Positions 42,343 through 51,235 of a DNA stretch of 64,000 bases are shown here, piece by piece. This DNA is from Tolypothrix sp. NIES-4075. Lineage in GTDB: Bacteria > Cyanobacteriota > Cyanobacteriia > Cyanobacteriales > Nostocaceae. Positions within the stretch are counted from its first letter, which is position 1, and each line of letters opens with the position of its first letter. The notes under the pieces were generated by a model. It was not told where the DNA came from. It made no database searches and worked only from the letters and a program-made list of their open reading frames with translations. The stretch spans positions 186,001 to 250,000 of the forward strand of contig NZ_BDUC01000006.1 in the NCBI RefSeq assembly GCF_002218085.1, written 5' to 3'. The position numbers and the translations under genes were made by a program.

Positions 42343-43770
42343 ATGGAAGGAATTATATTCGGGGTGATGCTCTTATCTTTGGTAATTTGGATTGGATTAT
42401 TAACTTTGCGGGGTCAGTTTTGGCGAACAGACCAGCGACTAGAGGTAGGAGAAACAATGCTAGAATCATCACCGACGGTGTGTGCGGTAATTCCGGCACG
42501 TAACGAAGCTGATTTGCTACCAGTTAGTTTGCGATCGCTTCTACGTCAAGATTATCACGGCTCGTTTACCGTATTCCTAGTAGACGACCACAGCACAGAC
42601 GGCACTCCAGATATAGCTGAAGGTGTTGCCTGCGCTTTAAATAAATCGCAGCAATTACAAATTATTTCCGCCCAAACACTACCTCCCGGCTGGACTGGTA
42701 AACTATGGGCAATGGAACAAGGCATTCAAGCTGTAGAGACGCGAAATGTCGCGTCTCTACAAAAACCAGACTATTTTTTGCTCACCGATGCAGATATTGA
42801 GCATGATATAGCAAATCTTCGCCGACTCGTTGCCAAAGCCGAACAAGATAATTTAGATTTGGTTTCGGTAATGGTGCGACTTCGCTGTAAAAGCTTTTGG
42901 GAACAACTTTTAATTCCAGCTTTTGTTTTTTTCTTTCAAAAACTCTATCCCTTTCGCTGGGTTAACGATCCAAATAATACAACAGCCGCAGCCGCCGGAG
43001 GCTGTATTTTAATTCGTAGAGAAGCCTTAAATCGCATCGGTGGAATTAAAGCTGTACGACACGCTTTAATAGATGATTGTGCCCTTGCTTCTGCGGTGAA
43101 GAGGAAGAGGGGGGGAGTGGGAGAGGGGGGGATGGGGAGACAAGGAGACTTGGGGACAAGGAGACTTGGAGACAAGGAGACTTGGAGACAAGGAGACTTG
43201 GAGACAAGGAGACTTGGAGATAATTGTTTCTCCCCCTTCGGGAGAGCCAGTCGCCTCAACGCGGGGAACCCGCGCACGGCGCTGGACTCACCATCCCCCC
43301 CTCTTTCCATCCCCCCCTCTCCCTATCCCCCACTCCCCCACTCCTCCACTCCCTCAACCGGTCGCATTTGGCTGGGATTAAGTACTAAAACTCGCAGTTT
43401 GCGTCCTTATCCTTCTTTGGCTACGATTTGGGATATGGTTGCGCGTAGTGCTTATACGCAATTGAATTATTCGCCATTGCTGTTAATTTTGACTTTGGTG
43501 GGGATGATTTTGATTTATATGGTTCCACCTTTGGGGATTATTTGGGGTGCGTTGATGGGCAATTGGGGCATTGTATTTACAGCTTTCTTGACATGGTTGC
43601 TGATGAGTTTGGCTTATTTACCCACCATTCGCTTTTATAAGTGTCCTGTATGGTTGGTATTTTGCTTGAGTGCGATCGCCTTTCTTTATACTCTCATGAC
43701 TTTAGACTCAGCTTTACGTCATTGGCAAGGACGAGGGGGTGCTTGGAAAGGACGAGTGTATCCAGGATAA
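42343..43770 (+). CDS. hpnB: HpnB-like family 2 glycosyltransferase with repeat insertions
   Basis: A glycosyltransferase associated with hopanoid synthesis. N-terminal membrane helix, then the GT-A fold: TVCAVIPARNEADLLPVSL, VFLVDDHSTDGTPD, LLTDADIEH, and hydrophobic helices at the C-terminus (LLLILTLVGMILIYMVPPLG, LVFCLSAIAFLYTLMTL). Two repeats are inserted in frame: a dispersed 28-base palindrome at 42733-42760 (read as VETRNVASL) and about 270 bases of low-complexity sequence at 43090-43360 (read as RQGDLGTRRLGDKETWRQGD and a Pro/Ser tract). The second separates the ALIDDCALA motif from the rest of the catalytic region (RIWLGLSTKTRSLRPYPSLA), so activity is doubtful although the frame stays open. 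Confidence 0.85.
   Translation: MEGIIFGVMLLSLVIWIGLLTLRGQFWRTDQRLEVGETMLESSPTVCAVIPARNEADLLPVSLRSLLRQDYHGSFTVFLVDDHSTDGTPDIAEGVACALNKSQQLQIISAQTLPPGWTGKLWAMEQGIQAVETRNVASLQKPDYFLLTDADIEHDIANLRRLVAKAEQDNLDLVSVMVRLRCKSFWEQLLIPAFVFFFQKLYPFRWVNDPNNTTAAAAGGCILIRREALNRIGGIKAVRHALIDDCALASAVKRKRGGVGEGGMGRQGDLGTRRLGDKETWRQGDLETRRLGDNCFSPFGRASRLNAGNPRTALDSPSPPLSIPPSPYPPLPHSSTPSTGRIWLGLSTKTRSLRPYPSLATIWDMVARSAYTQLNYSPLLLILTLVGMILIYMVPPLGIIWGALMGNWGIVFTAFLTWLLMSLAYLPTIRFYKCPVWLVFCLSAIAFLYTLMTLDSALRHWQGRGGAWKGRVYPG
42733..42760. repeat. Dispersed 28-base palindrome inside hpnB
   Basis: GTAGAGACGCGAAAT and GTCGCGTCTCTAC form a near-perfect inverted repeat. The same element is intergenic and perfectly symmetric at 59563-59590. 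In hpnB it adds codons without breaking the frame. Confidence 0.8.
43090..43360. repeat. Low-complexity insert in hpnB with tandem GGAGACTTGGAGACAA
   Basis: Starts with G-rich sequence (GGGGGGAGTGGGAGAGGGGG), continues with tandem copies of GAGACAAGGAGACTTG and ends with a C-rich stretch (CCATCCCCCCCTCTCC) complementary to its start, so it can fold back on itself. The GGAGACAAGG wording recurs at 51131-51175. Confidence 0.8.
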
Positions 43771-43865
43771 ACTCATTCGCTCAAGCCTTTGAATCTGGGT
43801 AAGCTGATATCAGAAATTTAAATGCAGGTGTGGCAAAAATATAAAGGCTCGAAACGTGAACATCA

Positions 43866-44090
43866 ATGGAGTTGGAAACTATGACACCTCAAGAATTTTT
43901 AGAAGATTTGGCGCTAGCCGAAACAGACTCACAGAGGCTAGTAGTTTTTGCGCGATACTTGGATACAACCGCGCTAGATAATGCCACGACTCGAAGGTGG
44001 AGAAGCCTTTCTTACAGCAACGAAATTCAAATGTCGCTCAACAATCTTGCCTTTCATCTAGAGGCACTTGCCGAGCCAAGAGTGCAGTAG
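43866..44090 (+). CDS. Small hydrophilic protein of unknown function
   Basis: A 74-residue acidic protein (METMTPQEFLEDLALAETDS, then RLVVFARYLDTTAL and LAFHLEALAEP), predicted mostly helical. No family recognised. A Rho-independent terminator 23 bases after its stop supports it as a real gene. Confidence 0.55.
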   Translation: MELETMTPQEFLEDLALAETDSQRLVVFARYLDTTALDNATTRRWRSLSYSNEIQMSLNNLAFHLEALAEPRVQ

Positions 44091-44112
44091 TAAAAAGCTA
44101 AAACTCACTAAT

Positions 44113-44135
44113 GCCCCCACTTGCGGGGGTTTTTT
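44113..44135 (+). terminator. Rho-independent terminator
   Basis: CCCCC-ACTTGC-GGGGG stem-loop followed by six T's, just after the small gene at 43866. Confidence 0.85.
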
Positions 44136-44189
44136 AATGTTTAAAAAGAGCGTTTAATCCTGATTATCGGTTGCTCCCTTCCGCCTTTG

Positions 44190-44414
44190 GGTGCGTTGAT
44201 GGGCAATTGGGGCATTGTATTTACAGCTTTCTTGACATGGTTACTGATGAGTTTGGCTTATTTACCCACCATCCGCTTTTATAAGTGTCCTATGTGGTTG
44301 GTCTTTTGCTTGAGTGCGATCGCTTTTCTTTATACTCTCATGACTTTAGACTCAGCTTTACGTCATTGGCAAGGACGAGGGGGTGCAAGGATTGGACGAG
44401 TGTATCCAGGATAA
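44190..44414 (+). pseudogene. Duplicated 3' end of hpnB
   Basis: These 225 bases repeat 43546-43770 at a constant offset of 644 bases without gaps and with only a few substitutions (for example MWLVF for VWLVF, ARIG for AWKG). It keeps the original frame for the last 75 residues (GALMGNWGIVFTAFLTWLLM onward) but has no start of its own. A third, more damaged copy is at 47701-47928. Confidence 0.9.
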
Positions 44415-44465
44415 AGCGTTTATGGACATCTTCCTAGCGGGTAGCCCATCGCACCCCCTCCCCCC

Positions 44466-45947
44466 CTACCGATGTCGCGTCTGAGCGATCGCTTGATGCC
44501 ATGAGTCTAGTAGTGTTAAGCGATGGTCAGCGCTGAAGTTCGGCTCAAACCGTTTCTCAACCTGCCACTGCTGCACAATTTCGGCTTCGTCCCAATAGCC
44601 AACAGCTAGACCTGCCAGATAAGCAGCACCCAAAGCAGTAGTTTCGGTGATTTTGGGACGGACAATCGGCACACCTAAAATATCAGCTTGGAACTGCATC
44701 AGCAGATCGTTGCGGGATGCACCCCCATCTACCCGCAGTTCAGACAGATAAAGCTGAGAATCTTGACGCATAGCATCAATCACGTCAGCCGTTTGATAGG
44801 CAATGCTTTCTAAAGCTGCACGGGCAATATGGGCACTAGTTGATCCGCGACTTAAACCTACAATTGTACCACGAGCGTAGCTATCCCAATAAGGTGCGCC
44901 CAAACCGACGAACGCAGGCACAAAATACACACCACCATTATCAGTCACGCTGCAAGCTAAAGCTTCAACATCGCCACTATGCTTGATAATGCCGAGTCCG
45001 TCGCGTAGCCATTGTACAACAGCCCCGGCAATAAATACGCTGCCTTCTAGGGCATAAGTGGTGCGTCCATTTATAGACCAGGCGATCGTGGTCAGCAACT
45101 TGTGGTTGGATAGCATCGGCTTATTACCTGTATTCAGTAACATGAAGCAGCCTGTACCGTAAGTGTTTTTTGCCATACCAGATTGCAACGATGCCTGCCC
45201 AAAGGTTGCAGCCTGCTGGTCTCCGGCAATTCCAGCAATGGGAATGCGGCTACCTAAAAGACCTTCAGATGTATACCCATACACTTGTGATGAACTTTGC
45301 ACTTGAGGAAGAAGAGAACGCGGAATATCGAGAATAAACAGCAATTCATCGTCCCACTGCTGAGTGTGAATATTGAACAACAACGTTCTGCTAGCATTAG
45401 TTACATCTGTGATGTGGAGTTCCCCCTGAGTTAGTTTCCAAATCAACCAGCTATCGACGGTTCCAAATGCCAGTTCTCCTCGCTCGGCTAAGGAGCGAGC
45501 ATCAGGCACATTATCAAGCAACCACTTGAGTTTAGTGCCACTAAAGTAAGCATCAATCACCAGTCCTGTTTTGTTTTGGAATGTTGTCTCATGTCCAGCT
45601 GCCTTAAGTTCATCGCAGTAAGCAGCAGTGCGGCGATCTTGCCAGACGATCGCATTATAAATCGGCTTGCCTGTTTTTCGCTCCCAGACTATCGTAGTTT
45701 CTCGTTGATTGCTAATTCCAATCGCTGCAATATCACTAGCTTGGATATTAATCCGAGCTAAAGCTTCGTTTGCTACACCAATTTGGGAAGACCATATTTC
45801 GTTAGGATCATGCTCCACCCAACCAGGCTGCGGAAAGATTTGAGGAAATTCTTTCTGAGCAATGGTTAGCATTTCGCCATTGCGGTCAAATATAATACTG
45901 CGCGAGCTGGTAGTGCCTTGATCGAATGCCAGAATATATTTACTCAT
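44466..45947 (-). CDS. glpK: Glycerol kinase
   Basis: Phosphorylates glycerol to glycerol 3-phosphate in the cytoplasm. The 493 residues are the usual length for the FGGY sugar-kinase family: phosphate-binding YILAFDQGTTSSRSIIFD at the start, QRETTIVWERKTGKPIYNAI with the glycerol-site Arg-Glu, SGTKLKWLLDN, GDQQAATFGQ, TYGTGCFML and the second signature GLGAPYWDSYARGTIVGLSR. Stands alone, with repeats on its upstream side. Confidence 0.95.
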   Translation of the reverse strand: MSKYILAFDQGTTSSRSIIFDRNGEMLTIAQKEFPQIFPQPGWVEHDPNEIWSSQIGVANEALARINIQASDIAAIGISNQRETTIVWERKTGKPIYNAIVWQDRRTAAYCDELKAAGHETTFQNKTGLVIDAYFSGTKLKWLLDNVPDARSLAERGELAFGTVDSWLIWKLTQGELHITDVTNASRTLLFNIHTQQWDDELLFILDIPRSLLPQVQSSSQVYGYTSEGLLGSRIPIAGIAGDQQAATFGQASLQSGMAKNTYGTGCFMLLNTGNKPMLSNHKLLTTIAWSINGRTTYALEGSVFIAGAVVQWLRDGLGIIKHSGDVEALACSVTDNGGVYFVPAFVGLGAPYWDSYARGTIVGLSRGSTSAHIARAALESIAYQTADVIDAMRQDSQLYLSELRVDGGASRNDLLMQFQADILGVPIVRPKITETTALGAAYLAGLAVGYWDEAEIVQQWQVEKRFEPNFSADHRLTLLDSWHQAIAQTRHR

Positions 45948-46271
45948 CGGGTATATCTGCTATATAAAACCTAGACAAAGCTAGACATTACTTGACGTTC
46001 TTCCCTTACAATTATGGCGGACAAGCATTGATCGCAAACTTACCAGCAGACCCACTATGCACTAACTTTAACGCAAATGTTCTTTTGTGCTAAATATTCC
46101 TTAGTAAGTTTGGTAGGATGCGTTACGCGCTTCGCGATAACGCACCGAACATCATTGACGGTGCGTTAGGACGAATGTCCTAACGCACCCTACGCAACGC
46201 CTGAAATTTACAGCCGCTTCCCTTACAATTATGGCGGACAAGCATTGCTCGCAAACTTACCAGCAGACCCA
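45948..46271. repeat. Direct duplication and REP-like palindromes between glpK and the monooxygenase
   Basis: Bases 46000-46102 and 46217-46319 are near-identical (offset 217); the second copy spans the last codons and stop of the monooxygenase gene. Between them is a palindromic element, GGTGCGTTAGGA (46160-46171) facing TCCTAACGCACC (46178-46189), with related TAGGATGCGTTACGCG at 46114. Confidence 0.8.
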
Positions 46272-47516
46272 CTATGCACTAACTTTGACGCAACTGTTCT
46301 TTTGTGCTAAATATTCCTTGGTGCTTTGGGAATCAAAAAACCACGGGGATAAGCTCGGTGGATGATTAATACCATTTAAGTAATCTCTGGCAACTTCTGG
46401 ATTTTCACTCATTGCAACCATAATATCTTGCAGGTGTTCTGGAGGTGTTAACAAGCAATCAGTAAAAGCATGAGTATACTGAGCATAATTCCAAAATTCA
46501 TCAAATACTTTTTGCATCCATGACTCATTGAAGCGTTGGTTGCCTGGGTCAATAATTCGTTGCTTAACTAGATGAGCCATCTTTGTAGCGTTATTCGCTC
46601 CCTGTCCACTAAGAGGATCGTGTAGGATGACAGCATCGCCAATACCCATAACAACTGCACCTGATGGCAAGCGACCAATTGGTTGACGCACTATCGGTGT
46701 AATTGTACCATTTAACCATGCTTGGTCATCTACTAGTTGCATATCTTTCACAACTTCGTAATTGTCGGGTTTCAACTGCTGCATTACCTTTTTGCTCATT
46801 TCCACCTGTTCTTCACCGCTTTTTATTTGGGAAAATTGATCCATTACTTCCCCAAGGCAAGCTTCAAAGGCAACTACGTAAGCCGGAATTTTATCTTTAG
46901 CATAAAATGGATACAAAAGCATTTCACCAACACCAGGTAGAAGAGTCATCTTAACGGTATGTGAATCAGCTGTATCTACATTTAAATTTGTGACAATTAC
47001 TGATGCTAAGTAACGCTGCGGCTGATCGTGTTTCGATTTTTGCGTGTCTGGTTCAAACAAAGTTGAGAGACTTCCTCGACCAGTAGAAACCACAACTAAA
47101 TCATAGTTTTTTACACATTTGTCTAAGTCGTTTGGTGTCATTGCTTGAATTATAAGTTCACCACCTCTTTTGACAAATTCGTGCATCCAAGTAGAAAATT
47201 TAAGACGCTGATCTACAGCTTGCCAAGGTTTTTCTATAGGAGAAGAGATAACTATAGCTGGGTTTCCTTCAGGATCGCAGACTTGGCTACGGAATTTATC
47301 ACAGCTAGGAAATTCATCATCCCAGAAATTTAGTTTTAAATTACGTTCTAGTTCCAGAGAATTGGAGAATAATATTGGTAATCCCATCGGTTTACCATTG
47401 AGGATCGCTTCTGGTGTGCGATCGCTAAACAAAGTTACTGCATAACCCGCATCAAGCAGACCAATCGCTAAATAAAGACCTGCTTGACCTGCTCCTATAA
47501 TTGCAATTCGTCGCAT
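46272..47516 (-). CDS. FAD-dependent monooxygenase of the StyA (styrene/indole monooxygenase) type
   Basis: A 414-residue flavoprotein: dinucleotide-binding RRIAIIGAGQAGLYLAIGLL at the N-terminus, FSTWMHEFVKRGGELI, VVVSTGRGSLSTLF and the FAD motif GDAVILHDPLSGQGANNAT near residue 300. This combination fits the StyA group, which epoxidises styrene or oxidises indole using FADH2 from a separate reductase; no reductase gene (StyB) is nearby, so the partner must lie elsewhere. Substrate unknown. Confidence 0.8.
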   Translation of the reverse strand: MRRIAIIGAGQAGLYLAIGLLDAGYAVTLFSDRTPEAILNGKPMGLPILFSNSLELERNLKLNFWDDEFPSCDKFRSQVCDPEGNPAIVISSPIEKPWQAVDQRLKFSTWMHEFVKRGGELIIQAMTPNDLDKCVKNYDLVVVSTGRGSLSTLFEPDTQKSKHDQPQRYLASVIVTNLNVDTADSHTVKMTLLPGVGEMLLYPFYAKDKIPAYVVAFEACLGEVMDQFSQIKSGEEQVEMSKKVMQQLKPDNYEVVKDMQLVDDQAWLNGTITPIVRQPIGRLPSGAVVMGIGDAVILHDPLSGQGANNATKMAHLVKQRIIDPGNQRFNESWMQKVFDEFWNYAQYTHAFTDCLLTPPEHLQDIMVAMSENPEVARDYLNGINHPPSLSPWFFDSQSTKEYLAQKNSCVKVSA

Positions 47517-47700
47517 TTTCTTATCTCATATTTTCGATCAACTTTAATATATAATAGGCATCCTCAGAATTCATTTATGCATTTAAGGGATTTTGCTTGA
47601 TGGGATTCAGATGCGGCTTTAATTAAATCGACTGTTTTTTCGTCAATTATATTTGAAGTGAATTTGAAAAGCGATCTTCGTAGCTTACCGTAGGTATCGC
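47517..47700. other. Intergenic region, nothing recognised
   Basis: About 180 bases before the damaged hpnB tail; only the dispersed GTAGCTTACCGTAGGTATCGC-like repeat at its end was noted. Confidence 0.35.
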
Positions 47701-47928
47701 TTTTCTCTATACTCTCATGACTTTAGACGAGTGCGATCGCGTCATATCATGTCCGGTTAATTACTTATAATTCCAGCTTTACCTCACCCCAACCCTCTTT
47801 GCAGATTCGGAGAAGGTGCCGCAGGCGGGTAAGGTTTTTAGTTTTTTACAAGTGTTTATCCGGACATTATATCATTAGCAAGGGCGAGGGGTGCAAAAAT
47901 TGGACGAGTCTATCTAGGATAAACTCAT
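47701..47928 (+). pseudogene. Third, interrupted copy of the hpnB 3' end
   Basis: 47701-47728 matches the TATACTCTCATGACTTTAGAC part of hpnB (from about 43686) and 47875-47928 matches its last codons (GGTGCAAAAATTGGACGAGT, CTAGGATAAACTCATTA). The middle is displaced by a short inverted-repeat element at 47749-47867. No coding value remains. Confidence 0.75.
47749..47867. mobile_element. 119-bp MITE-like element
   Basis: Ends are ATGTCCGGTTAATTACTTAT and, read from the right, ATGTCCGGATAAACACTTGT, 22-base imperfect inverted repeats with a perfect ATGTCCGG tip. ATATC flanks it at 47744-47748 and 47869-47873. It carries no gene and interrupts a duplicated hpnB tail. Confidence 0.65.
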
Positions 47929-48199
47929 TAATGAGGTTCAAAGACTCATTCACGAGTATAAAAGACTCATTCACGAGTATAAAAGACTCATTCACGAGTA
48001 TAAAAGACTCATTCACGAGTATAAAAGACTCATTCACGAGTATAAAAGACTCATTCACGAGTATAAAAGACTCATTCACGAGTATAAAAGACTCATTCAC
48101 GAGTATAAAAGACTCATTAATGGAGTTCAAAGACTCATTAATGGAGTTCAAAGACTCATTAATGGAGTTCAAAGACTCATTAATGGAGTTCAAAGACTC
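47927..48199. repeat. Minisatellite A, 13 units of exactly 21 bp
   Basis: Unit order: one ATTAATGAGGTTCAAAGACTC, eight that read ATTCACGAGTATAAAAG plus ACTC, and four that read ATTAATGGAGTTCAAAG plus ACTC. All 13 are 21 bases long. Both strands stay open across the array (plus strand KDSFTSI and KDSLMEF heptads; minus strand NESFILV and NESLNSI), an automatic result of the 21-base period. ACTC and GAGT pair within each unit. I do not see a convincing start or promoter, so I do not call a gene. Confidence 0.92.
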
Positions 48200-48209
48200 A
48201 TTCGCGATA

Positions 48210-48265
48210 ATATGTAGTTAACGCTACCCTACGGTAAAGCTCCGCTAACAGCGCTAAAGCGCCGA
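48210..48265. repeat. Dispersed CTACCCTACGGTAAAGCTCC repeat
   Basis: The same sequence as at 37408, here followed by CGCTAACAGCGCTAAAGCGC palindromes. Lies between minisatellite A and the TpsA-like gene. Confidence 0.6.
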
Positions 48266-48303
48266 CTACGACGATTTTATACTCGTCTCAAAGTTTAACA
48301 TTT

Positions 48304-51069
48304 TCAGTGTCCAAGACAAGTAGCAGGAGTATAGCTGGAACTATCAGCATTCGCCGCATCAGAGATAAGAGTTACTTCCCCTTTATTATTAAACACCCAA
48401 CCAGTAGCAGGCACAATTGCCACAGCTTCAACTTTAGAAGGTCGTTTAGCTGCGGGTTTCTTAGGTTGTTGCTGTGATGCTGTAGCCGTGAGGCGAGTAT
48501 CTGACCATACTACATCACTACTGAGGGGTTCGTCAGGGCTAGAAGGCAAACCACCGCGTCCGGTAACAGTGAAACTACTGCCTCCTTTGCCAAAAGCACT
48601 ACAACTAGAAGTAATCTGTGTTGAGGTATCGATTATTTCTGGCATTGGCAGATCGGTAAAAAGCTCTACAATCGGAGGTGTTTCAAATCGTCTTCCATTT
48701 ACAACAATACTGCTGTCTGGGGAAATTACAAATGCTTGAGCATTAACTCTAAAGTTCGCTCCTGGACCTGCGAAAGCATTGGCAATAATATTACTATTGT
48801 CTAACGCAAAGAAAAAGCCAGTAATGTCGATGTCAATATTTACCTCTTCATTTCCTACTAGTTGAGGAATGGCAAAGGTAGTAGATAGCAAACTGTTGCG
48901 AAGTAATAGTAGTAAGTCTGTACTTAATCGAATATCTCCGCCTCTACTGGTTATAGATTGAGCTGTGAGTTGTCCTCGATTGAGAATAATAGAATCAGCT
49001 TGAGCATTTATACTGCCTGGATCTCCTGCTCCCAGACTACTCGCAGATGCGATCGCTCCATTGGCAATTCTTAACCGATTAGCGTTAATCAGAAGCGATC
49101 CACCATTACCTAGACCTCCAGGTTCAACAGCAGAAGTAAAGCCACTGGCAAATTTACCATCAGGTGAAGTGCCAATTAACTCCGCATCAAGAGCTGTAAC
49201 AAGCAAATTACCTGCATTTCCACTTCCAGAAGTTGCGGTAGATATTTGCGCTCCATCTCGAATCTGCAATCTTGGCGTTGTAAACCTTAAATCTCCACCA
49301 TTTCCGAGTCCTCCTTCCTCAACCGCAGAAGTTACACGACTGGCAAATTGACCGTTAGCCGAAGTGCCAACTAGCTCTACAGCATCTCTGGCAATAAAAT
49401 TTAAATTACCTGCATTTCCTTGACCAAAAGTAGCTGTTGATACCTGCGCTCCATCTCTAACCTGTAATCGCCCACCGCTTATAAACCTTAAATCTCCCCC
49501 ATTTCCTAGTCCTCCAGGGAAGATAGAAGTGAAGAAACCACTGGCAAACCGTCCATCAGGTGAAGTACCACTTAACACAACATCACCAAATGTCTCAACG
49601 CTTAAATTGCCTGCATTTCCTAGTCCAAAAGTACCTGTTGATACCTGCGCTCCATCTCTAACCTGTAATCTTCCGGTTCTAAAAGTGATACTTCCTCCAT
49701 TTCCGGCACCCGTAAATGCAACATTACTGAAAACACCAGTTCGGAATTGATCGCTACCTACTCCAGCTAACAAGACTTCATCAAGAACATTAATATTGAT
49801 GTCTCCAGCATCTCCTAGTCCTCTAACACTAGTACTTATTTGAGAACCGTTTGTAACAGCAAGTGAATCAGCTTGAATGTTAATATTACCGCCGTTTCCT
49901 TTACCACGGAATCCCACCCCGTTGAAAATGACACTATTATTTGTTAAAGCTACTGAATCAACAGCTTGAATAGAAATATTTGCAGCATTTCCCCGTCCAT
50001 TGGTGTTAGCAAATAAACGAGAGTTATCTAGGCTGAAACTACCAGTTTGAATGTTAATGTTACCACTATTACCAATGGCGTCTGATTCTACGCTGCTGGC
50101 GATCGCGCTATTATCAGTTAAAGCGATCGCTCCTGTAGTATTAATTGTGATATCTCCGGCTTGAGTGTCAACAGTTCCTAAATTATTTCCTACCTGAGCA
50201 AAAAGGTTGCTTCCCTGTGAAAGTAATAAGTTTCTAGCATTGATGGCAATACTTCCGCTACTTCCAGCAATAACATTAACTGTACCGCCATTACTAAGTT
50301 GTATATCTGCTCGCTCTACTTGAGGGGGAAAAGCCAAACTAAAATCGTTGTTGTTAAAATTGATTTGAACTGTTCCTGCTTTGGCTAACCCTCCCAATTC
50401 AACTCGTCCACCTTGGGCATTTAAGGTTCCACCATCGACAAGTATATCACCACCTAATAACACCAAACTACGACCGGCAGCAACTTGTGACAACCCTCTT
50501 GTTTGCCCTTGTTGAACAACTATGTTACCGGGGGTAATTTGATTAAAGAAAAAAGCTGAAGGATTAACTGTAAGTAAGGGAGGAGAATTTGCAGGAGTGG
50601 CGCTAAAAAAACCTTGTTCGCCAAATTGGATTGCATTTGCCGTGGACACCGCTAAAGAACCGCCAATGTTCAATGAGGCATTCGGTCCAAAAACAACCCC
50701 GTTAGGATTAATTAGAAACACGTTAGCTAAACCATTAGCGCGGAGTAACCCATCAATGTTAGAAACTGACCCACCCGTTACCCGACTAATGATATTTTGG
50801 ATAAGTACAGAATTGTTGAATAAAGCAGCACCACCAGTAGGTACAGAAAACTGTTGGAAACTGTGGAATAAGTTATTTCCGGCTTGAGTTCCTCCAGTGA
50901 TGTTGAAGACTCCACCCTGTACTCTTACGTTGGAATTAACGGGTAGAGTAGCATCGGGGATAATTTGGGCATTAGCGTAACTTGCAGTCAAAGCATTCAT
51001 GCTACTTATTGCAATACCCAAGAACCAGCGCCAATAAGTACTCACTCCAGACATTGCACCCCCTAGCAT
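48304..51069 (-). CDS. TpsA-like exoprotein with filamentous haemagglutinin N-terminal domain
   Basis: A 921-residue secreted beta-helix protein. A signal-like hydrophobic start (residues 8-35, ending SYANAQ) is followed by the TPS secretion domain with GGVFNITGGTQAGNNLFHSF, NIISRVTGGSVSNIDGLLRA, FLINPNGVVFGPNASLNIGG and SALAVST-like sequence. Residues 480-700 contain four long repeats of about 65 residues with RDGAQVSTATFG, GNAGNL, GTSPDGKFASGF and GGLGNGGDLRF. A Cys pair lies near the C-terminus. It should be exported by a TpsB/Omp85 pore, which is not encoded next to it. Start could be five codons later. Confidence 0.85.
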   Translation of the reverse strand: MLGGAMSGVSTYWRWFLGIAISSMNALTASYANAQIIPDATLPVNSNVRVQGGVFNITGGTQAGNNLFHSFQQFSVPTGGAALFNNSVLIQNIISRVTGGSVSNIDGLLRANGLANVFLINPNGVVFGPNASLNIGGSLAVSTANAIQFGEQGFFSATPANSPPLLTVNPSAFFFNQITPGNIVVQQGQTRGLSQVAAGRSLVLLGGDILVDGGTLNAQGGRVELGGLAKAGTVQINFNNNDFSLAFPPQVERADIQLSNGGTVNVIAGSSGSIAINARNLLLSQGSNLFAQVGNNLGTVDTQAGDITINTTGAIALTDNSAIASSVESDAIGNSGNINIQTGSFSLDNSRLFANTNGRGNAANISIQAVDSVALTNNSVIFNGVGFRGKGNGGNINIQADSLAVTNGSQISTSVRGLGDAGDININVLDEVLLAGVGSDQFRTGVFSNVAFTGAGNGGSITFRTGRLQVRDGAQVSTGTFGLGNAGNLSVETFGDVVLSGTSPDGRFASGFFTSIFPGGLGNGGDLRFISGGRLQVRDGAQVSTATFGQGNAGNLNFIARDAVELVGTSANGQFASRVTSAVEEGGLGNGGDLRFTTPRLQIRDGAQISTATSGSGNAGNLLVTALDAELIGTSPDGKFASGFTSAVEPGGLGNGGSLLINANRLRIANGAIASASSLGAGDPGSINAQADSIILNRGQLTAQSITSRGGDIRLSTDLLLLLRNSLLSTTFAIPQLVGNEEVNIDIDITGFFFALDNSNIIANAFAGPGANFRVNAQAFVISPDSSIVVNGRRFETPPIVELFTDLPMPEIIDTSTQITSSCSAFGKGGSSFTVTGRGGLPSSPDEPLSSDVVWSDTRLTATASQQQPKKPAAKRPSKVEAVAIVPATGWVFNNKGEVTLISDAANADSSSYTPATCLGH

Positions 51070-51124
51070 TACTCAATCAGCCGAACAACAGTTACACTAC
51101 ACCACTATTAAGTAAACCACATCT

Positions 51125-51235
51125 AGGACAGTGAGGAGACAAGGGAGACAAGGGAGACAAGGGAGACAAGGGAGAGGAATAACCCATTCCCAATGCCCCA
51201 TGCCCAATGCCCCATGCCCAATGCCCCATCCTCTA
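51125..51235. repeat. Tandem GGAGACAAG and CCCCATGCCCAATG repeats
   Basis: GGAGACAAGGGAGACAAGG is repeated about four times, then AATGCCCCATGCCC about four times. The first part is related to the insert in hpnB. Confidence 0.75.

Noticed and set aside
47867..48193. Minus-strand NESFILV heptad protein and plus-strand KDSFTSI protein
   Set aside because: Both are consequences of a 21-base tandem repeat free of stop codons; no start signal, promoter or domain supports either.
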